64,000 nt of DNA from Gnetum montanum (lineage: Eukaryota > Streptophyta > Gnetopsida > Gnetales > Gnetaceae), in assembly GCA_015680685.1 (NCBI GenBank), contig MNCI01014982.1, forward strand, positions 505 through 64,504. Reading direction: 5' to 3'. A program made the position numbers and the translations under genes. Shown here in pieces: positions 1 through 11,869 of this stretch; position 1 is the first letter of the stretch, and each line of letters opens with the position of its first letter. The notes beneath the pieces are model-generated. The model saw only the letters and a list, made by a program, of their open reading frames with translations. It had not been told where the DNA came from and did no database searches.

Positions 1-56
1 CGAAGTTGGCTGAATCTCATAAAGTAAGTCATTTGTATTTCACACACACGCAATCG

Positions 57-341
57 TTACATTGCACACAACCGCACGCCGCAACAGCACACACACATAC
101 TCACATTAACTACTGAGTTATTTGGAGGTATCTGGGCCTTGGTGTAGCCAGAGACCAGCGAGCACCTAAATCCTATTCGAGGACACTCGTTGGCGGTCGC
201 GTCCCAAACGGTCGCCAACAAGAAGATCCCTGCATAGGATTGAGTACTCCAAACTTCATCTTCATCATCATATAATTTGTTGGTTCTCCAATGAATTGCC
301 TTACTAGTTGTTGCATTGTCATAGTCTTGTGAGAGAGACAT
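57..341 (-). pseudogene. N-terminal gag fragment of element G1 fused to unrelated sequence
   Basis: The ORF starts with MSLSQDYDNATTSKAIHW, nearly identical to the gag start of element G2 (from 37214). The match runs to about position 226 and ends after the WSTQS stretch. The remaining ~55 residues, and all DNA from 1 to ~225, do not resemble gag of G2 or G3. That part is richer in G+C than the surrounding element and contains a GTGAGT donor-like hexamer on the minus strand at 104-99. It is either a captured host fragment, another insertion, or a rearrangement at the window edge. Gag identity of the first 38 residues is certain by comparison within the window; the rest is unrecognised. Confidence 0.6.
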
Positions 342-451
342 TGTTGTGAATCATGTGTGACTTAGTTAAAATTAATTTCTTTTCTCAAAGATATATCATG
401 AATACATTGTTACAGTGATCTTGTATGATATAACTAATCTAAATAACTCGC

Positions 452-475
452 ACCGTCCCTAGCAAATGGTGCCAA
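452..475 (-). other. Primer-binding site of G1
   Basis: Directly after the 5' LTR (minus strand) the sequence reads TTGGCACCATTTGCTAGGGA. It resembles the complement of the plant tRNA-Asp 3' end (TGGCGCCGTTGCC...), the primer typical of Athila-type Gypsy elements. The G2 and G3 sites match better. Confidence 0.6.
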
Positions 476-1382
476 TGATGAGTGGCAAGGTACCCCTACA
501 CTCAACCATATGAATACAAGTGTTCACACACGATCTGGTCAAACTCTGTAGATGGACTAGTTGTGATATCTAGATAGTTTCTCATTGATCGCAGTTTGCT
601 ATCTTCCCACCTAGACTAGTATTTGCTTTAACACGTATGGTTTATCCCAGAGTGAGGTGTATGATGTGTTTCCTATCACTATGCTACTCCTAGGGACAAT
701 GGAAAATAACTTTGTTTTAAGCTAAGAGGGAAAGGGAGAAGAGAGTCTATGCTAGCCTAAGTGTGATGAGCATCCATCCCTTAATCATCCATACACATCT
801 TGGACCTTGTGTACTACTATTGGGATTACCAAGCACATGTCCTATGTACACTACTGGGATACCAAGTAGTTACACTTAAATGCTTGTAATTAAGTCATAC
901 TCATTCTGCATTTGATAACAGGCATAGGAGAGCAAGGTAAAGAGATATTAAGTAATAAAGCAATAAATAATAGTTAAAATTAAGTTAATTCTATAATGAT
1001 GAAGTAATCTTGATCTTTATTTTTGGTCATGTGCATGTCCAAGTACATCACACTCGAATAAAGGTTCCATACAATTACAATCATCACACTGCGAGCATGC
1101 ACTAGGAAAAGGGTTGAGAGGAAAAACTGACAAAAAGATCCTACTCTAATACTAACTTCTAACACTTTCCCTGTGCACCCAAATGTGTATTTATAGGCTT
1201 ACATAGGGATCACAATATCACATATCTGATATCATTAAGGCTACGATATCAAGTACCTGACATCAAGGGTCTAATATCAAGACTCATCAGACTTGATATC
1301 TTGTACCCGATATCAAGGGTCTGATAATAGGGGTTTGATAACATGGGTCTAATATCAGCACCTGGCAAACCATGATTCATCA
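476..1382 (-). repeat. 5' LTR of Gypsy element G1
   Basis: This 907-bp LTR starts TGATGAGTGGCAAGG and ends ATTCATCA, giving the terminal inverted repeat TGATGA...TCATCA seen in all LTRs of this family. A primer-binding site and gag start lie at lower coordinates, so it is the 5' LTR of a minus-strand element whose other end is outside the window. U3 (high-coordinate side) holds a cluster of GATATC-like palindromes at ~1225-1350. A TATA box (CTATAAATAC, minus) lies at ~1185. The insertion is inside Copia pol, which resumes at 1383. Confidence 0.85.
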
Positions 1383-2570
1383 CTTAGTATAAGTCAGCTA
1401 GTAGAAAAGGGGTATGTCATGAACCTTCATGGCAATCAACTCTCCATTTTTGACAACAAAGGTACATGCATTCTCAAGGCCCCTTTGACGAAGAATCATA
1501 TATTTCAAGTTGATATTTCTAGTGGTGTTTATAATTTTCTTAATGCCCTTATAAATGATGAGCCTTGGCTGTGACAACTTCACTTTGAACATTTAAACTT
1601 TTAGAGTTTAAAATTTCTTACTAAAGAAAATATGGTAAAAGGTTTGCCTAGTATTCACCATCCAAAACAATTATGTAAAGCTTGCATTCTTGGAAAGCAT
1701 CATAGAATGCCATTTGCAGCAAAATAACGATGTGCAACACAACCACTAGAGCTAATTCATTTCGATGTATGTGGCCCAATGAACACCTTGTCGAATGGAA
1801 ATAATAGGTATTTCCTAATTTTTATTGATGATTTTACTCAAAAAATTTGGGTCTATCTGTTGCAAAGGAAGTCTAAAGTTTTTGATTGCTTTAAGAAGTT
1901 CAAGGTGAATGTTAAAAGATAGAGTGGTTATCTTGTTAAAGTTCTACAAACTGATGGTGGAGGTGAATACACTTCCAATGAATTTAATGAACATTATGAA
2001 GAATAAGAAATAAAGCATCAAGTCACTTTTCCCTACACCCTACAACACAACAGAGTAGTCGAAAGGAAGAACAAAACTATAATGGGCATGGTGAGGAGCC
2101 TGCTAAAGGTGAAAGGAATGCCCAATTCATTTTGGGGTGTATCTATGTGTAAAATATCATCCTTGTAGAAGCATGGAGTGATTTCAAGCTAACCGTGAAA
2201 CATCTTACAGAGTTTGGTGCTATTGCTTATGCTCATGATCCAGCAAAGACAAGAACAAAGCTAGATGATTGAGTAGAGAAGACTATCTTTGTTGGCTACA
2301 AGCATGGGAAATACTTGTTCAATCTTGTAACAAAAAAGGTGATTATCAACAGAGATGTGACCTTTGCCAAAGAAGAGGCTTAAAAAGGGAATGTTGATTC
2401 ACACAAATACTCCTAGAAGCAAAAAATTTGTATCCTTGAAGAGGAAGTTGCAGTTCCTACCACAAATGAAGCTACATCAAGCTCTACTCAAGAAAGTTTC
2501 ACTCCACAAGCTCTAGTAGAATCTAGAAGGCCAAGGTAGCAACACCAATAATCAATACACCTACAAGACT
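1383..2570 (+). pseudogene. Copia polyprotein: GAG-pre-integrase and integrase (decayed)
   Basis: Conceptual translation gives, in order, a pre-integrase segment (HFEHLNF, KGLPSIHHPKQLCKACILGKH around 1580-1700) and an integrase core (LIHFDVCGPMNT at ~1750, FIDDFTQKIWVYLL at ~1820-1865, LQTDGGGEYTSNEF at ~1945-1985, KTIMGMVRSLL at ~2070-2105). The DDE residues D (HFDVCGP) and D (TDGGGE) are visible. The reading frame is broken by several stops. The upstream gag and protease are missing because G1 inserted at 1382/1383; they would lie beyond the left edge. Family identity as a Ty1/Copia element is secure; the product cannot be functional. Confidence 0.9.
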
Positions 2571-4170
2571 ATGAGCTAACTCTTGATGATGAAGTTGATG
2601 ATGATGGAGAATTGGTATACTTTGCCTTCTTTATAGATAGTGAACCTATGACATTCCAAGAGGCAATTCAAGATACTAAATGGGTGAATTCCATGAATGA
2701 AAAGATTGAGGCAACTAAAAGAAACAATATGTGGGAACTCACTAACATCCCAAGCAGTCACAAAGCAATTGATGTAAAGTGAGGTTTCAAGATAAAGTTG
2801 AAGTCAAATGGTGAGGTGAAGAGATAAAAAACAAGATTGGTGGCAAAGGGATTTGGGCAAAGGCCTGGCTATGACTACCAAGAGGTTTTCTTTCCTATTT
2901 CTTGAATTGAAATAATTAGACTTCTTATTGCGTTAGCTACCCAGAAGAAGTGGAAAATCCATCAAATGGATGTGAATTCAGCCTTTCTAAATGGCCCACT
3001 TGAAGAGGAGGTTTTGGTCAAGCAACCACCTAGATTCATGAAGAAGGGACATGAAGATAAGGTGTATAGATTGAAGAAAGCATTGTATGGTCTCAAATAA
3101 TCACCACGAGCATGGAATAGGTGCATTGACTCTTCCTTCCATAAGGCTAGTTTCCAGAAGTGCCCATTTGAACACACTTTATATGTTAAGACTAATCATT
3201 CTAGTGATATATTATTACTTTATGTTGATGATCTAATATTCATAGGCAATAATCTCAGAATGATTGAAGATTTCAAGTCCATGATGCATGAGTTCAAAAT
3301 GATAGATCTTAGCCTCATGTCATATTTCCTTGGCATTAAAGTAGTTCAAAGAGAATATGGGATTTTCATCTATCAAAATAGGTATGCTACTAGACTCTTG
3401 AAGAAGTTTTGTATGCAAGATTGTAATCCTATGAGAACTCCCATGGAGGTTGCCACAAAATTATCAAAGAATGGAGAAGGGGAACTTGTTGATTCAACTT
3501 ATTTCAAGAAAATTGTTGGGAGTTTGAGATACCTCACATGCACAAGGCCAAACATCTTTTATGGTATTGTTTTGATTAGCAAATTTTTGGAATCTCCTCA
3601 TCAACCTCATATGCAAGTGGCCAAAAGAATCCTATGGTACCTAAAGGGCACCTATGATCATGGTTTATTTTATTCCTCATTTAACAATTATGCTCTCATA
3701 GGGTATTTTGACAATGATTAGGGTGGAGATTTAGATGACAAGAAAAGCACTTTTGGTTATTGTTCTAATTTTGGTGCTACAGCTTATTCATTGTCATCAA
3801 AAAAGTAACCCATAGTTGCACTTTCAACTTGTGAGGCAGAATATGTTGTTGTAGCTTCAAGTGCATGTTAGGAAATATGGTTAGGCAATGTGATGAGCCA
3901 AATCCATGCTTTAATCAAGATGCCAATGAAGATTTTTTTTGATAATATTTCTACAATTGACTTGGCAAAGAATCCTATCACACATGGAAGAATTAAACAC
4001 ATTGACATACACTATCATTTTCTAAGAGATCAAGTTGAAAAGAAAGTAATTAAGTTGATGTATTGCAAGTCTGAAGACTAAGTGGTGGACATTCTCACCA
4101 AATCGTTGAAGTATGATACCTTTGTCAGATTAAAGTGTATGCTTGGAATGATGGTTTTTCCAAATCAAGA
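2571..4170 (+). pseudogene. Copia reverse transcriptase and RNase H (decayed)
   Basis: Copia RT and RNase H follow the integrase in the usual order. Visible landmarks: TFQEAIQDTKWVNSMNEKI (~2650), TRLVAKGFGQRPGYDYQEVF (~2830-2890), IHQMDVNSAFLNGPLEEEV (~2960-3010), VYRLKKALYGLK (~3060-3100), LLLYVDDLIFIGNN (~3215-3255, the YVDD catalytic motif), YFLGIKVVQ, and RNase H with GYCSNFGATAYSLSSKK (~3760-3805), ALSTCEAEYVVVASSAC (~3820-3870) and a TKSLKYDTFVRLKCMLGM tail. The longest uninterrupted stretch is 3260-3721. Stops interrupt where Gln or Trp is normally found (after GLK, after SSKK, after DND, after SSAC, after SED). It ends just before a polypurine tract. Confidence 0.92.
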
Positions 4171-4171
4171 T

Positions 4172-4520
4172 TAAGGGGGATGTTAGTTATTAATCCTACT
4201 TCTATTACAAGAATTAGTTTAAGTTATGGTCAATTCTGTTAGTAATTATAACCTCCAAGTTTAGTTAGAAAATAATGGGAGTTAATCTTTTTTTTTGTTA
4301 CAAGAATCAATTTAAGTTTAATCGGTTATCATGATGTAATTCTAACCTCTAGGTTTAGCTAGAAAAAGAATGGGAGTTTGGTGGACTTAGCCTATTACAA
4401 ATAGGTCATTTGATAGTAGCTTTAATGTACCACATCGAAATAAAATATTTATCTTTCTCCTCATATATGCTCTATTCTTGCACATATTATTTTGTTTTGT
4501 GTTAATTCTTATCAAAAACA
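4172..4520 (+). repeat. 3' polypurine tract and 3' LTR of the Copia element
   Basis: The tract TTAAGGGGGA is followed directly by TGTTAGTTATTAATCC at 4181, the LTR start. The end is placed at ...TCAAAAACA (4520) or ...CTTATCA (4513); the 5' LTR is outside the window so this cannot be checked. The LTR holds an internal imperfect tandem duplication of ~92 bp (TTACAAGAA at ~4204 and ~4298, each followed by AATTTAAG-like and CTAACCTC-like blocks). Confidence 0.7.
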
Positions 4521-5039
4521 CTGCCAACACCATGTTGCTCTATTAGTCGCGCTACCATTGTTGTGCAAGTTGTTATTTTGCCATGTGCCCTTGGTAGCAT
4601 CATGCATCCTTAGTAATGTTGAGCATCCTTAGTAATGTTGCATGTACTCAGCAGTGCCACGCACCCTCAACAACATTGTGCATCCTCAATGGCACCATGT
4701 AGTACAACAAAAATCCTTCCTGTAGTCTACCTCTACCAAAAGGGAAAAAAGGAGAGGGGATTGCTAACTAGCATCTGGCCTACAAGGCCAAGGTGCATAG
4801 CTGAGCCCCACAAAGAGGCAACACCTACCCTGTGTGACTTCCCTATACACTCTACACACTAGACTAGCAACAATAATGGGGGCATGTCCCAAGGCTAATA
4901 TAATGGCATAATTTTCTCTTTCTCTCTCTCTTTACAACTATGTCTGGTGCCCTACTCCTACTTCATTTAGATATGCATAGGATTCCCTTACAGCATTACC
5001 CAATACGCATGATCTTGGTCTTGCATTATATTAGTTGTT
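4521..5039. other. Unassigned sequence right of the Copia LTR
   Basis: No coding signal is recognised. A short direct repeat, GCATCCTTAGTAATGTTG, occurs twice at ~4603-4640, and a CT-rich run (TTTCTCTCTCTCTTT) lies at ~4917. The open frame at 4635-4862 has no recognisable features. Confidence 0.4.
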
Positions 5040-6990
5040 TCACAAAACCTACCCTCATCCACATTGGCTAGTGTGAGTCCAACATGGGTGCCACAAAGAG
5101 AGCTCATAAGTGCATCACATTAATCTTAAATTATACTACTTTGACCCCAAGACCTGGCTAGAGGCTCCAAAGACTATCAAATGCAAGAAAATGAGCTAAA
5201 AGAGGCAAAAAGCTATCATAAACCCTTCACCCATGCTAGGTCCATGTAGGCTAGTGTGGCCTATGAAGGGATGACTACAAAAATATCAAAAAGCCTTTAA
5301 AATTACTTACTTAAACCATAAAAAGCCCATCAAATTCCTCATCCATGTTGGAGCAACACTTCTCAGTGTGGCTAAGGGGGTATAAACATACTAAAGCTCA
5401 AGTGATCCATAAAAACTAGTTAATAATATAAAATAACCTTAAAACCCATCCCTATGACCTTAAACCCCTACTGGAGCCTCTAGGTTCCATCAGATGTCAA
5501 AGAATAGGCCAAAATAATAAAAAGCTATCATATCCCCTCCACCCATGCTAGAGCCACACTAGCTAACATGGCTCTAGGGGGTGAAGGCATGACTACAAAA
5601 AATTCTAAAAGACCTTCAAAATTGTTAATTTTGATGCTAAAAATTAGCCATCAACATCTATAGCCTTAGGAACTATAATACTTGGCAAGTTGATGTCAAA
5701 ACTCATCAAAAACTAGTATTTCATGTAGCCATGCTAGGAAACTACTCCAACAACCCCCCAAGTGCCATCAAACACCATAAAATAGGCCTAAAAAGGGTTA
5801 AAAGCTATCATCTCCCCTCCATCCATGTTGGAGCCATGCTAGCCAATGTGGATCAAGGAGGGATTACTACAAAAAAAATACCAAAAGACCTTCAAAATGC
5901 TTGATTATAGTGCCAAGTCCTAGCCATCAACATCTACAACCCTAGGATCTTGAAGGCTTGGTTTATTTAATGTTAGAACCCACTAGAAATCAATAATCTA
6001 AGGTATCCATGTTGAGCCATGCTGGGCAATGTGGCTCTAGCATGAATGAGGATCCTTGCCACTTTTAGTAATACTTCAACACATCCAAAAGCCAAAAACT
6101 TAGCCTATTAGAGCCTAGAATCCCAAAACCTTCAACTGATAGTCATTTGATCTCATTTCAATCATAAAAACTCATCAGACCCCTTCATTCACACTAGAGC
6201 CATGCTAGCCAATGTGGCTAAGGAGGCAAGGGGGGTGGGTATAACCATACCATAGCCCAAACATCCATCAAACATTATCAATTTCAAGTCTAAACCTTGA
6301 ATATCACTGCTAGCAACCCCAAAAGGCTTGAAAAATTGGTTAATTTACCTTTGAAAACATCCAAGAGCCAAAAAGCAAACACATCCATGCTTAGGGGTGC
6401 TCGAGCCACATTATTCAACGTGGCCCCAACATGGGTAAGGTCACCACCAAGGTTCTTCCCACAAAACACCCTTCAAATAGCCTTAAAACTCAACTATGGA
6501 AGCATACAACTACAAAACCCTAGATTTAGCTACAATTTGACCATGATTAGACCATCCACACTAAGACCCATTCATCCATGATGGTCAGTGTGGTTGTAGG
6601 TGTGTGACCCTAAAACCTACTTTCATTGTGAGATTCGACCTCCAAAATGATCAATTTTGATCATGGTAACCATGCACTACCCTAGGAAGACCATAGAACA
6701 CCAATTTTAATCCTTTGGATTCCATGAAATTAATTTTCCTTAGTAGCCATGTTGGAGCCATGTTAGCCAGTGTTGCTCTAGCATGGATGGAAGTTCTAGG
6801 CTTCAATGGTGAATTCTAAAGGTCGAAATTGACATCAAAGTTGACTAATTTTTCTCCCCAATTCATTTTGTTAATCATACAAGCTATCAAGAGTTGAAAA
6901 CTAACCAAAATCAATCTAGAAAATCACATGACCATCTTGTCCACGCCGAGGATCACCCCACCCATGCTAGCCAATGTAGCTTCAACATGG
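5040..6990. repeat. Periodic repeat block 1 (about 190-bp unit with a stem-loop core)
   Basis: The motif family CCATGCTAG..(C/T)CAATGTGGCT..TAGCATGG recurs with good regularity. Approximate positions are 5060, 5230, 5340, 5530, 5725, 5815, 6005, 6190, 6385, 6570, 6750 and 6960, so most spacings are 170-200 bp. Many copies are inverted repeats, for example AGCCATGCT...AGCATG near 6020-6050. Linkers share phrases such as GACTACAAAAA, AGACCTTCAAAATT and CTAGCCATCAACA. No ORF of interest. The block is collinear with 15290-17590 (for example GAAGACCATAGAACACC at ~6688 and GAAGACCATAGAACC at ~17317). Confidence 0.75.
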
Positions 6991-7151
6991 GTGCCCAAAA
7001 GAACCTTGTTTTTTTTTTAACCTAAAATAGCCTCCACAAGTACCTAAACTCATATGTCAACTTTGTAGCCCATAACCATGGCTTGCTAACTCCTAAAACT
7101 AGTAAAATCTAATCCTTTTTTACCAATATTAACCATTTTGTACCACATGTG

Positions 7152-8396
7152 TGTCAATTGTAGAACTTAGAAGGGGAGGAGGATGAATAAGTTTTTCAAA
7201 TCAAACCTTTATGAAACAAAGCACACATACAAATTTACATGGTTTCCCAACTTGCGTACTCCACACTTGGAGGGTAGATCGCAAGCACATTTCTAGACAT
7301 TGTTGCTCTCAAAATGTGGTTGAAGGGTCCACACCCTGTATAGTCTTCAAGCCCTAATCCGAAGTGTTGTACTGCAGCACCAATCACTCAACCTCCAAAG
7401 GTCTTGTCAAGCTTGGAAATGTAGTTTCAAGGCTTTCACAACTTTTACAATCTTGAGCTATGCATCGGAGTGTTATATCATAGCATTAACAAATCAATCT
7501 TGTAGGATCCCAACAAGCTTAAGCACATCAACCTCGCAGGGCAACAAGAACAAGAATTACAAAGGATAATTGCAACTTAGTTTGCTAATCCTTTTACGTT
7601 AATGTACAACAATACTTTGCAATGCCAGAATGATAATACAATAAGAAGCAGCAAAGAATTCAATGATTACAAATGATTGTAAGAATAATACAATAAGGCT
7701 TTCACTTTTTCCAATGCATATCAAGTCTTTTTATAGCTAATGTGTTTCTAAATCCATCCACCACTCATGCAATGGCTAGGTAATGGCCACCAATAATCAT
7801 GGAAGCTGTTTTTCTCATGCTAAGATATCTCTCTAAATTTTCCTTCAATTCTGGGAAGATATCTTTATTTTCTAAAAGACATCTTTCTAAATTCTCCATT
7901 TTGAAAGACATCTTTTTCCTATGAAAGACATATTTCTAAACTTGGTCTGCATTTTGTAAAGATGTCTTTTCCTCATGAAAGACATCTTTGTCTAAGAAAG
8001 ACATCTTGCTATTTTTAAAGATGTCCTTGTCTAAGTTCACTTCCATTCTACCAAGACGGTTGCTATTTCTTAAAGATGTCTTTCTTCCACTTTCTTTGTC
8101 TTTTGAATGTATCATTCCTTGTCCATAGCTTTGATCTTCCACATACTTTGATGATGATAAATTTGCTTATATAGTACCTGGTCCTTGTCCATGATCTTTG
8201 AATATTCATTTGAAGATCATGTGGATTACCTCCTCCTTTGAGCTCTAAATATTGTGTTCTTTGTCCTCTTCAGCTCACCTGGGTTTCCCATGTACTAAGT
8301 CCTATAAACAAAATAACCACACAAGCATGTAAACAATATTTGACTCTATTTTACTTAATGTTTTTACACATACCAAAACACGCTAAAGGGTCCACA
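7152..8396 (-). repeat. 3' LTR of the gag-only Copia element
   Basis: This 1245-bp LTR pairs with 11870-13072. It contains a distinctive run of related words AAAGACATCTTT / GATGTCTTT at ~7850-8090, also present in the other LTR at ~12500-12760. Together they form a cluster of short inverted repeats in U3. Confidence 0.88.
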
Positions 8397-8411
8397 ATCT
8401 CTCCCTTTTGG
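8397..8411 (-). other. Polypurine tract of the gag-only Copia element
   Basis: The minus strand reads CCAAAAGGGAGAGAT immediately before the LTR start TGTGGACCC, the expected primer site for plus-strand DNA synthesis. Confidence 0.7.
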
Positions 8412-10263
8412 TGATGTTCAAAACTTAAGAAAATGGATTAGTGATCATACAAATATAATCATACTACTCTCCCCCTTTTTGAATAGCAGCAAAAAGGATA
8501 AAGTGCTTAAACTTAGTGAGAAAAGATATAAAAGAATAATAATATCCAAATAATATATAGAGCCAAGTAGCACTCATAATCCTAAAAAGATATAGTAATT
8601 ATGTATTTATTAGGTCCATGAAGAGGTGCCCCAAATTTGACAAGAGCAGAACAAAACCTTCCAAATGAAATTCAACCTTGAAGTGAAGTGAAGGCTTTAA
8701 AAAGTAAGAAACCTATTTCTAAAATGATAAGTCATTAGTAATACATGGTTCTTGGAATGTTTAGATATTCTTCATCTTTGTAAAACATTATTGTAATGGT
8801 GAGGTAAATATAGCCATACAACTACACAATGGAAAATCATTGATGTCTGATTCATTAGTTGGGAAAAATAAACATGGATACTTTCCCATAAAGTAATCAT
8901 GTTATTGCTCAAAATGTAGTAAAGAATGTATTGCATCCTTCACTTAAGATGTAATTGTGGAAATTGAGAACTGCTCTTTTGAGGTCAAGAATAAGAAGCT
9001 ATAATTAATTTAATAAGGACCATCAACATTCAATTTTAAAGGTCAAAGGTAGAACAAGCAGGAATAAGCATCTTATCTAGTTTTCTTATTAAAACTTGCA
9101 TTGCTATATTAACTAGAAATTTGGAAACCTCCATGAGAATAAGAAAGCTATAAGTGAGACATGCATGTTCTATAGTTTGTTCAAGGAAATGCAACATCCA
9201 CAACTATTGATCAAAAACATGCTAATAAGAATACGTTCATATACTTCTTGAAGTTATCTACTAATATAAATATGTTCAAGTAAAAATAATCAATTAATAA
9301 ACTTCAGCATAAGATTCTATCCAAGAAGAGATTAACAATAAAATATTAGAGCTATGAGAGAAACATGCATATTTTTCTTTTTGTATAAGACAATACAACA
9401 AACATAATCATTTATTTAAAACTCATGCTAGTAGAAAACTAACTATATATATATATATATAATTAATTAATCTAAAAGTCCACATATGCAACACACAATC
9501 ATTCAAGACTTTACCATTCCAAAAAAAATACCTCTTGAAGTCCTTTTGTTGCTCATTGTGGTTCTTGGCCATAGTCACCAAAGACTCCCTATACATTGGT
9601 GGCCTTCAAGATGATTGAGGACTAGGCTCCCCCTACACATATGTTGCTTATCTTGGGCCTTTATGTAAATATTACAAAAACACTGTAGTTGTAGGTCAAC
9701 GTTAAGCTCATTTGTGGAGATCTAGGTTTTCAACCAGTAATATTAATAGAATTTTCAAAGGTTTGTCTTATCTTATAAATGGAAAAAATGTTCCAAATAT
9801 TTTGAGCATAGAAACAGATCATCAAATGAATTTTAGATTAATCAAGACTAAATACAAGACATGAAATCAAACTAAAATTTCTATGAGATGAAGATTCAAG
9901 TGAATTTATTACAAGTGCTATTATAAATCTTCATAAAACTAATTATATCAATATCATGGATGAATGTAAGAAATGTTTTGGACACTTATTCCACCATTTT
10001 AAATCTAGACAAGATGTAGATAATTTTAAACTTCTCAAACACTATCATAATTATCTAGCAAGCAAAGAAATAGAGACTTACCTTAACTTACCTTGCTTAA
10101 CGGTGAGAAGAAAAGATCAATGAAGTTTGAGGTAAGGTTCCCTATCATGAAGTACCTCCTCATCCTTAGGTTCTCTTTTAATAGATCATGCATGTGATTT
10201 CTCTATTTTTTCATGTTCTTTATGATAGAACTCTTGATCACTTTTTGCATTATTTGTAAGGCT
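8412..10263 (-). other. Non-coding 3' interior of the gag-only Copia element
   Basis: About 1.85 kb of AT-rich sequence between the end of the gag-like frame and the polypurine tract. No pol motif is found on either strand. It contains an (AT)n run at ~9445-9461. Confidence 0.6.
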
Positions 10264-11724
10264 CTACTTCCCTTCATTCTCACTTATTGGTACATGCACA
10301 ATTTCCTTACCAAAGCCTTTTTGACAAGACCAATCATTAATCCTACTTTGATCATCGTCGCTAAGAGCTTGCTTATTGCCACAATTTTTACACATAAATA
10401 AAATATTATCCTTATGATCAAAATTATCAAACCTTACTATGCTTGAGCTTGAGCTTGACCTTGCATTTTCATGTGTTGCTTCCTCTAAATTCATTGGTTA
10501 ATTTTTAGGAGTCTCTTCTTCTTGAATTTTGCTGCAACCCTTATTCAAAGAGGTTAGTTATTAAATCTCAAATTTTATATCTGAAATTTCTTCCTTCAAT
10601 TCATCATGAATAGCATCTAACTTAGAAAGTACTATTTTCTTTTCTTTCCTAATCAAGTGATGTAAAAGAAAAATCTCTTCTTTAAATTCACTATAACTCT
10701 TGTCACACTTACCATCTTGTTCAACTACAAGTGAGGAATTTTCATTAGTAAGAGCCATGCATATGAGATGTGAATCTTTGGAATAATTACATGCTTCTTC
10801 TTTTCTTTGCTCACCATCATCCCAACTTGTATAAAAATTGGTCTTTTTTAGTTCCTCATCATTGGATCTATTCCTTGGCTATACCTTGCTATCACTTGGA
10901 TTGCTAGGACATTCGAAGGCCATATGGCCTCTTCCTCCACAAACCCAACATTCTATAGAAGAAAAATCTAGATTAGAAGAATTTAAAAAATATCTACCTA
11001 TTTCTCTACCTTTGAAGAAATCAAATCTTTGTTGTTACTAAGATGCCCCTTTGCTTCTTCTTGTAAGCAATCGTTGTAGTCTCCTTGAGAGAAGAGCAAT
11101 CTCATCTTCATTTTCCTCATCATGCTCATTGATCTCCTTCTCCTTGGAGCTAGTCTTTAGAGAAATAGGTGTTTCTTGAATTGATCCTTTGCTTATGAGA
11201 TTCATTTCATAGGTGATAAGAGCACTTTGAATTTCCTCAAATATCAGAGTTGGGAATTCTCTGATTTCCTCCATGGTTGTGACCTTAGGTCTAAACTCAA
11301 GTTGAAGAGTTCTTATCATTTTGATAATTACATTGCTTTTAGGTAAATCTGTTCTTTTTCCTCTAATTGCTACAACAAGATCATTAGCTCTAGAAAAATA
11401 ATCTTTGATTTTCTCACCTTCTCTCATTTTGAGTTTATCCTATTCACTTTGTAAAACTAACAATTTTGATTACTTAACACTAGAGGTTCCTTCATAAGTA
11501 CATTCTAAAGTTTGCCAAATTTATTTTGCCATTCTACATCCTACTACTCTATTAAATTTATATTTATCCAATGCACAATATAAATAATTTTTTTCTCTTG
11601 AATCAAACATGAACTTATCCTTTTCCTCTTGAGACCATTTATTACGAGGCTTCATGATGTCGTTGATGCCATCGATGGGTGGAGCGTAGCCTTTTAGAAT
11701 TCTCTCCCATACTTCAAACTCCAT
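10264..11724 (-). pseudogene. Copia gag with CCHC zinc knuckle and coiled-coil tail (broken)
   Basis: The N-terminal part, 11724-11521, has FEVWERILKGYAPP and a CALDKYKFNRVVGCRMAK segment like Copia gag. Part two, 11427-11038, has the MREGEKIKDYFSRANDLVVAIRGK region of the UBN2-type gag domain. A canonical zinc knuckle, CWVCGGRGHMAFEC (CX2CX4HX4C), lies at 10950-10909. Further downstream, 10758-10561 encodes a charged, probably coiled-coil segment (KEEIFLLHHLIRKEKKIV). The 10494-10264 segment holds a CKNCGNK pair. Frameshifts and stops separate the pieces. Gag would form the virus-like particle; with no pol behind it, mobility would depend on another Copia element. Confidence 0.8.
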
Positions 11725-11850
11725 AAATTTGAAGAATCCCTATATTCTATCTTCCCAATAGGAAAAGTCAAATCTATTAAACATGGGTGGCTTTATGTAA
11801 GATGTCCCCTCCACTGTTCACTCTTGAAATTGATGATGATAAAGAAGAGT

Positions 11851-11869
11851 GCTAGGCTTTGATACTACT
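11851..11869 (-). other. Primer-binding site of the gag-only Copia element
   Basis: The minus strand reads GTAGTATCAAAGCC just inside the 5' LTR. It resembles TGGTATCAGAGCC, complementary to initiator tRNA-Met, the usual Copia primer. Confidence 0.65.
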
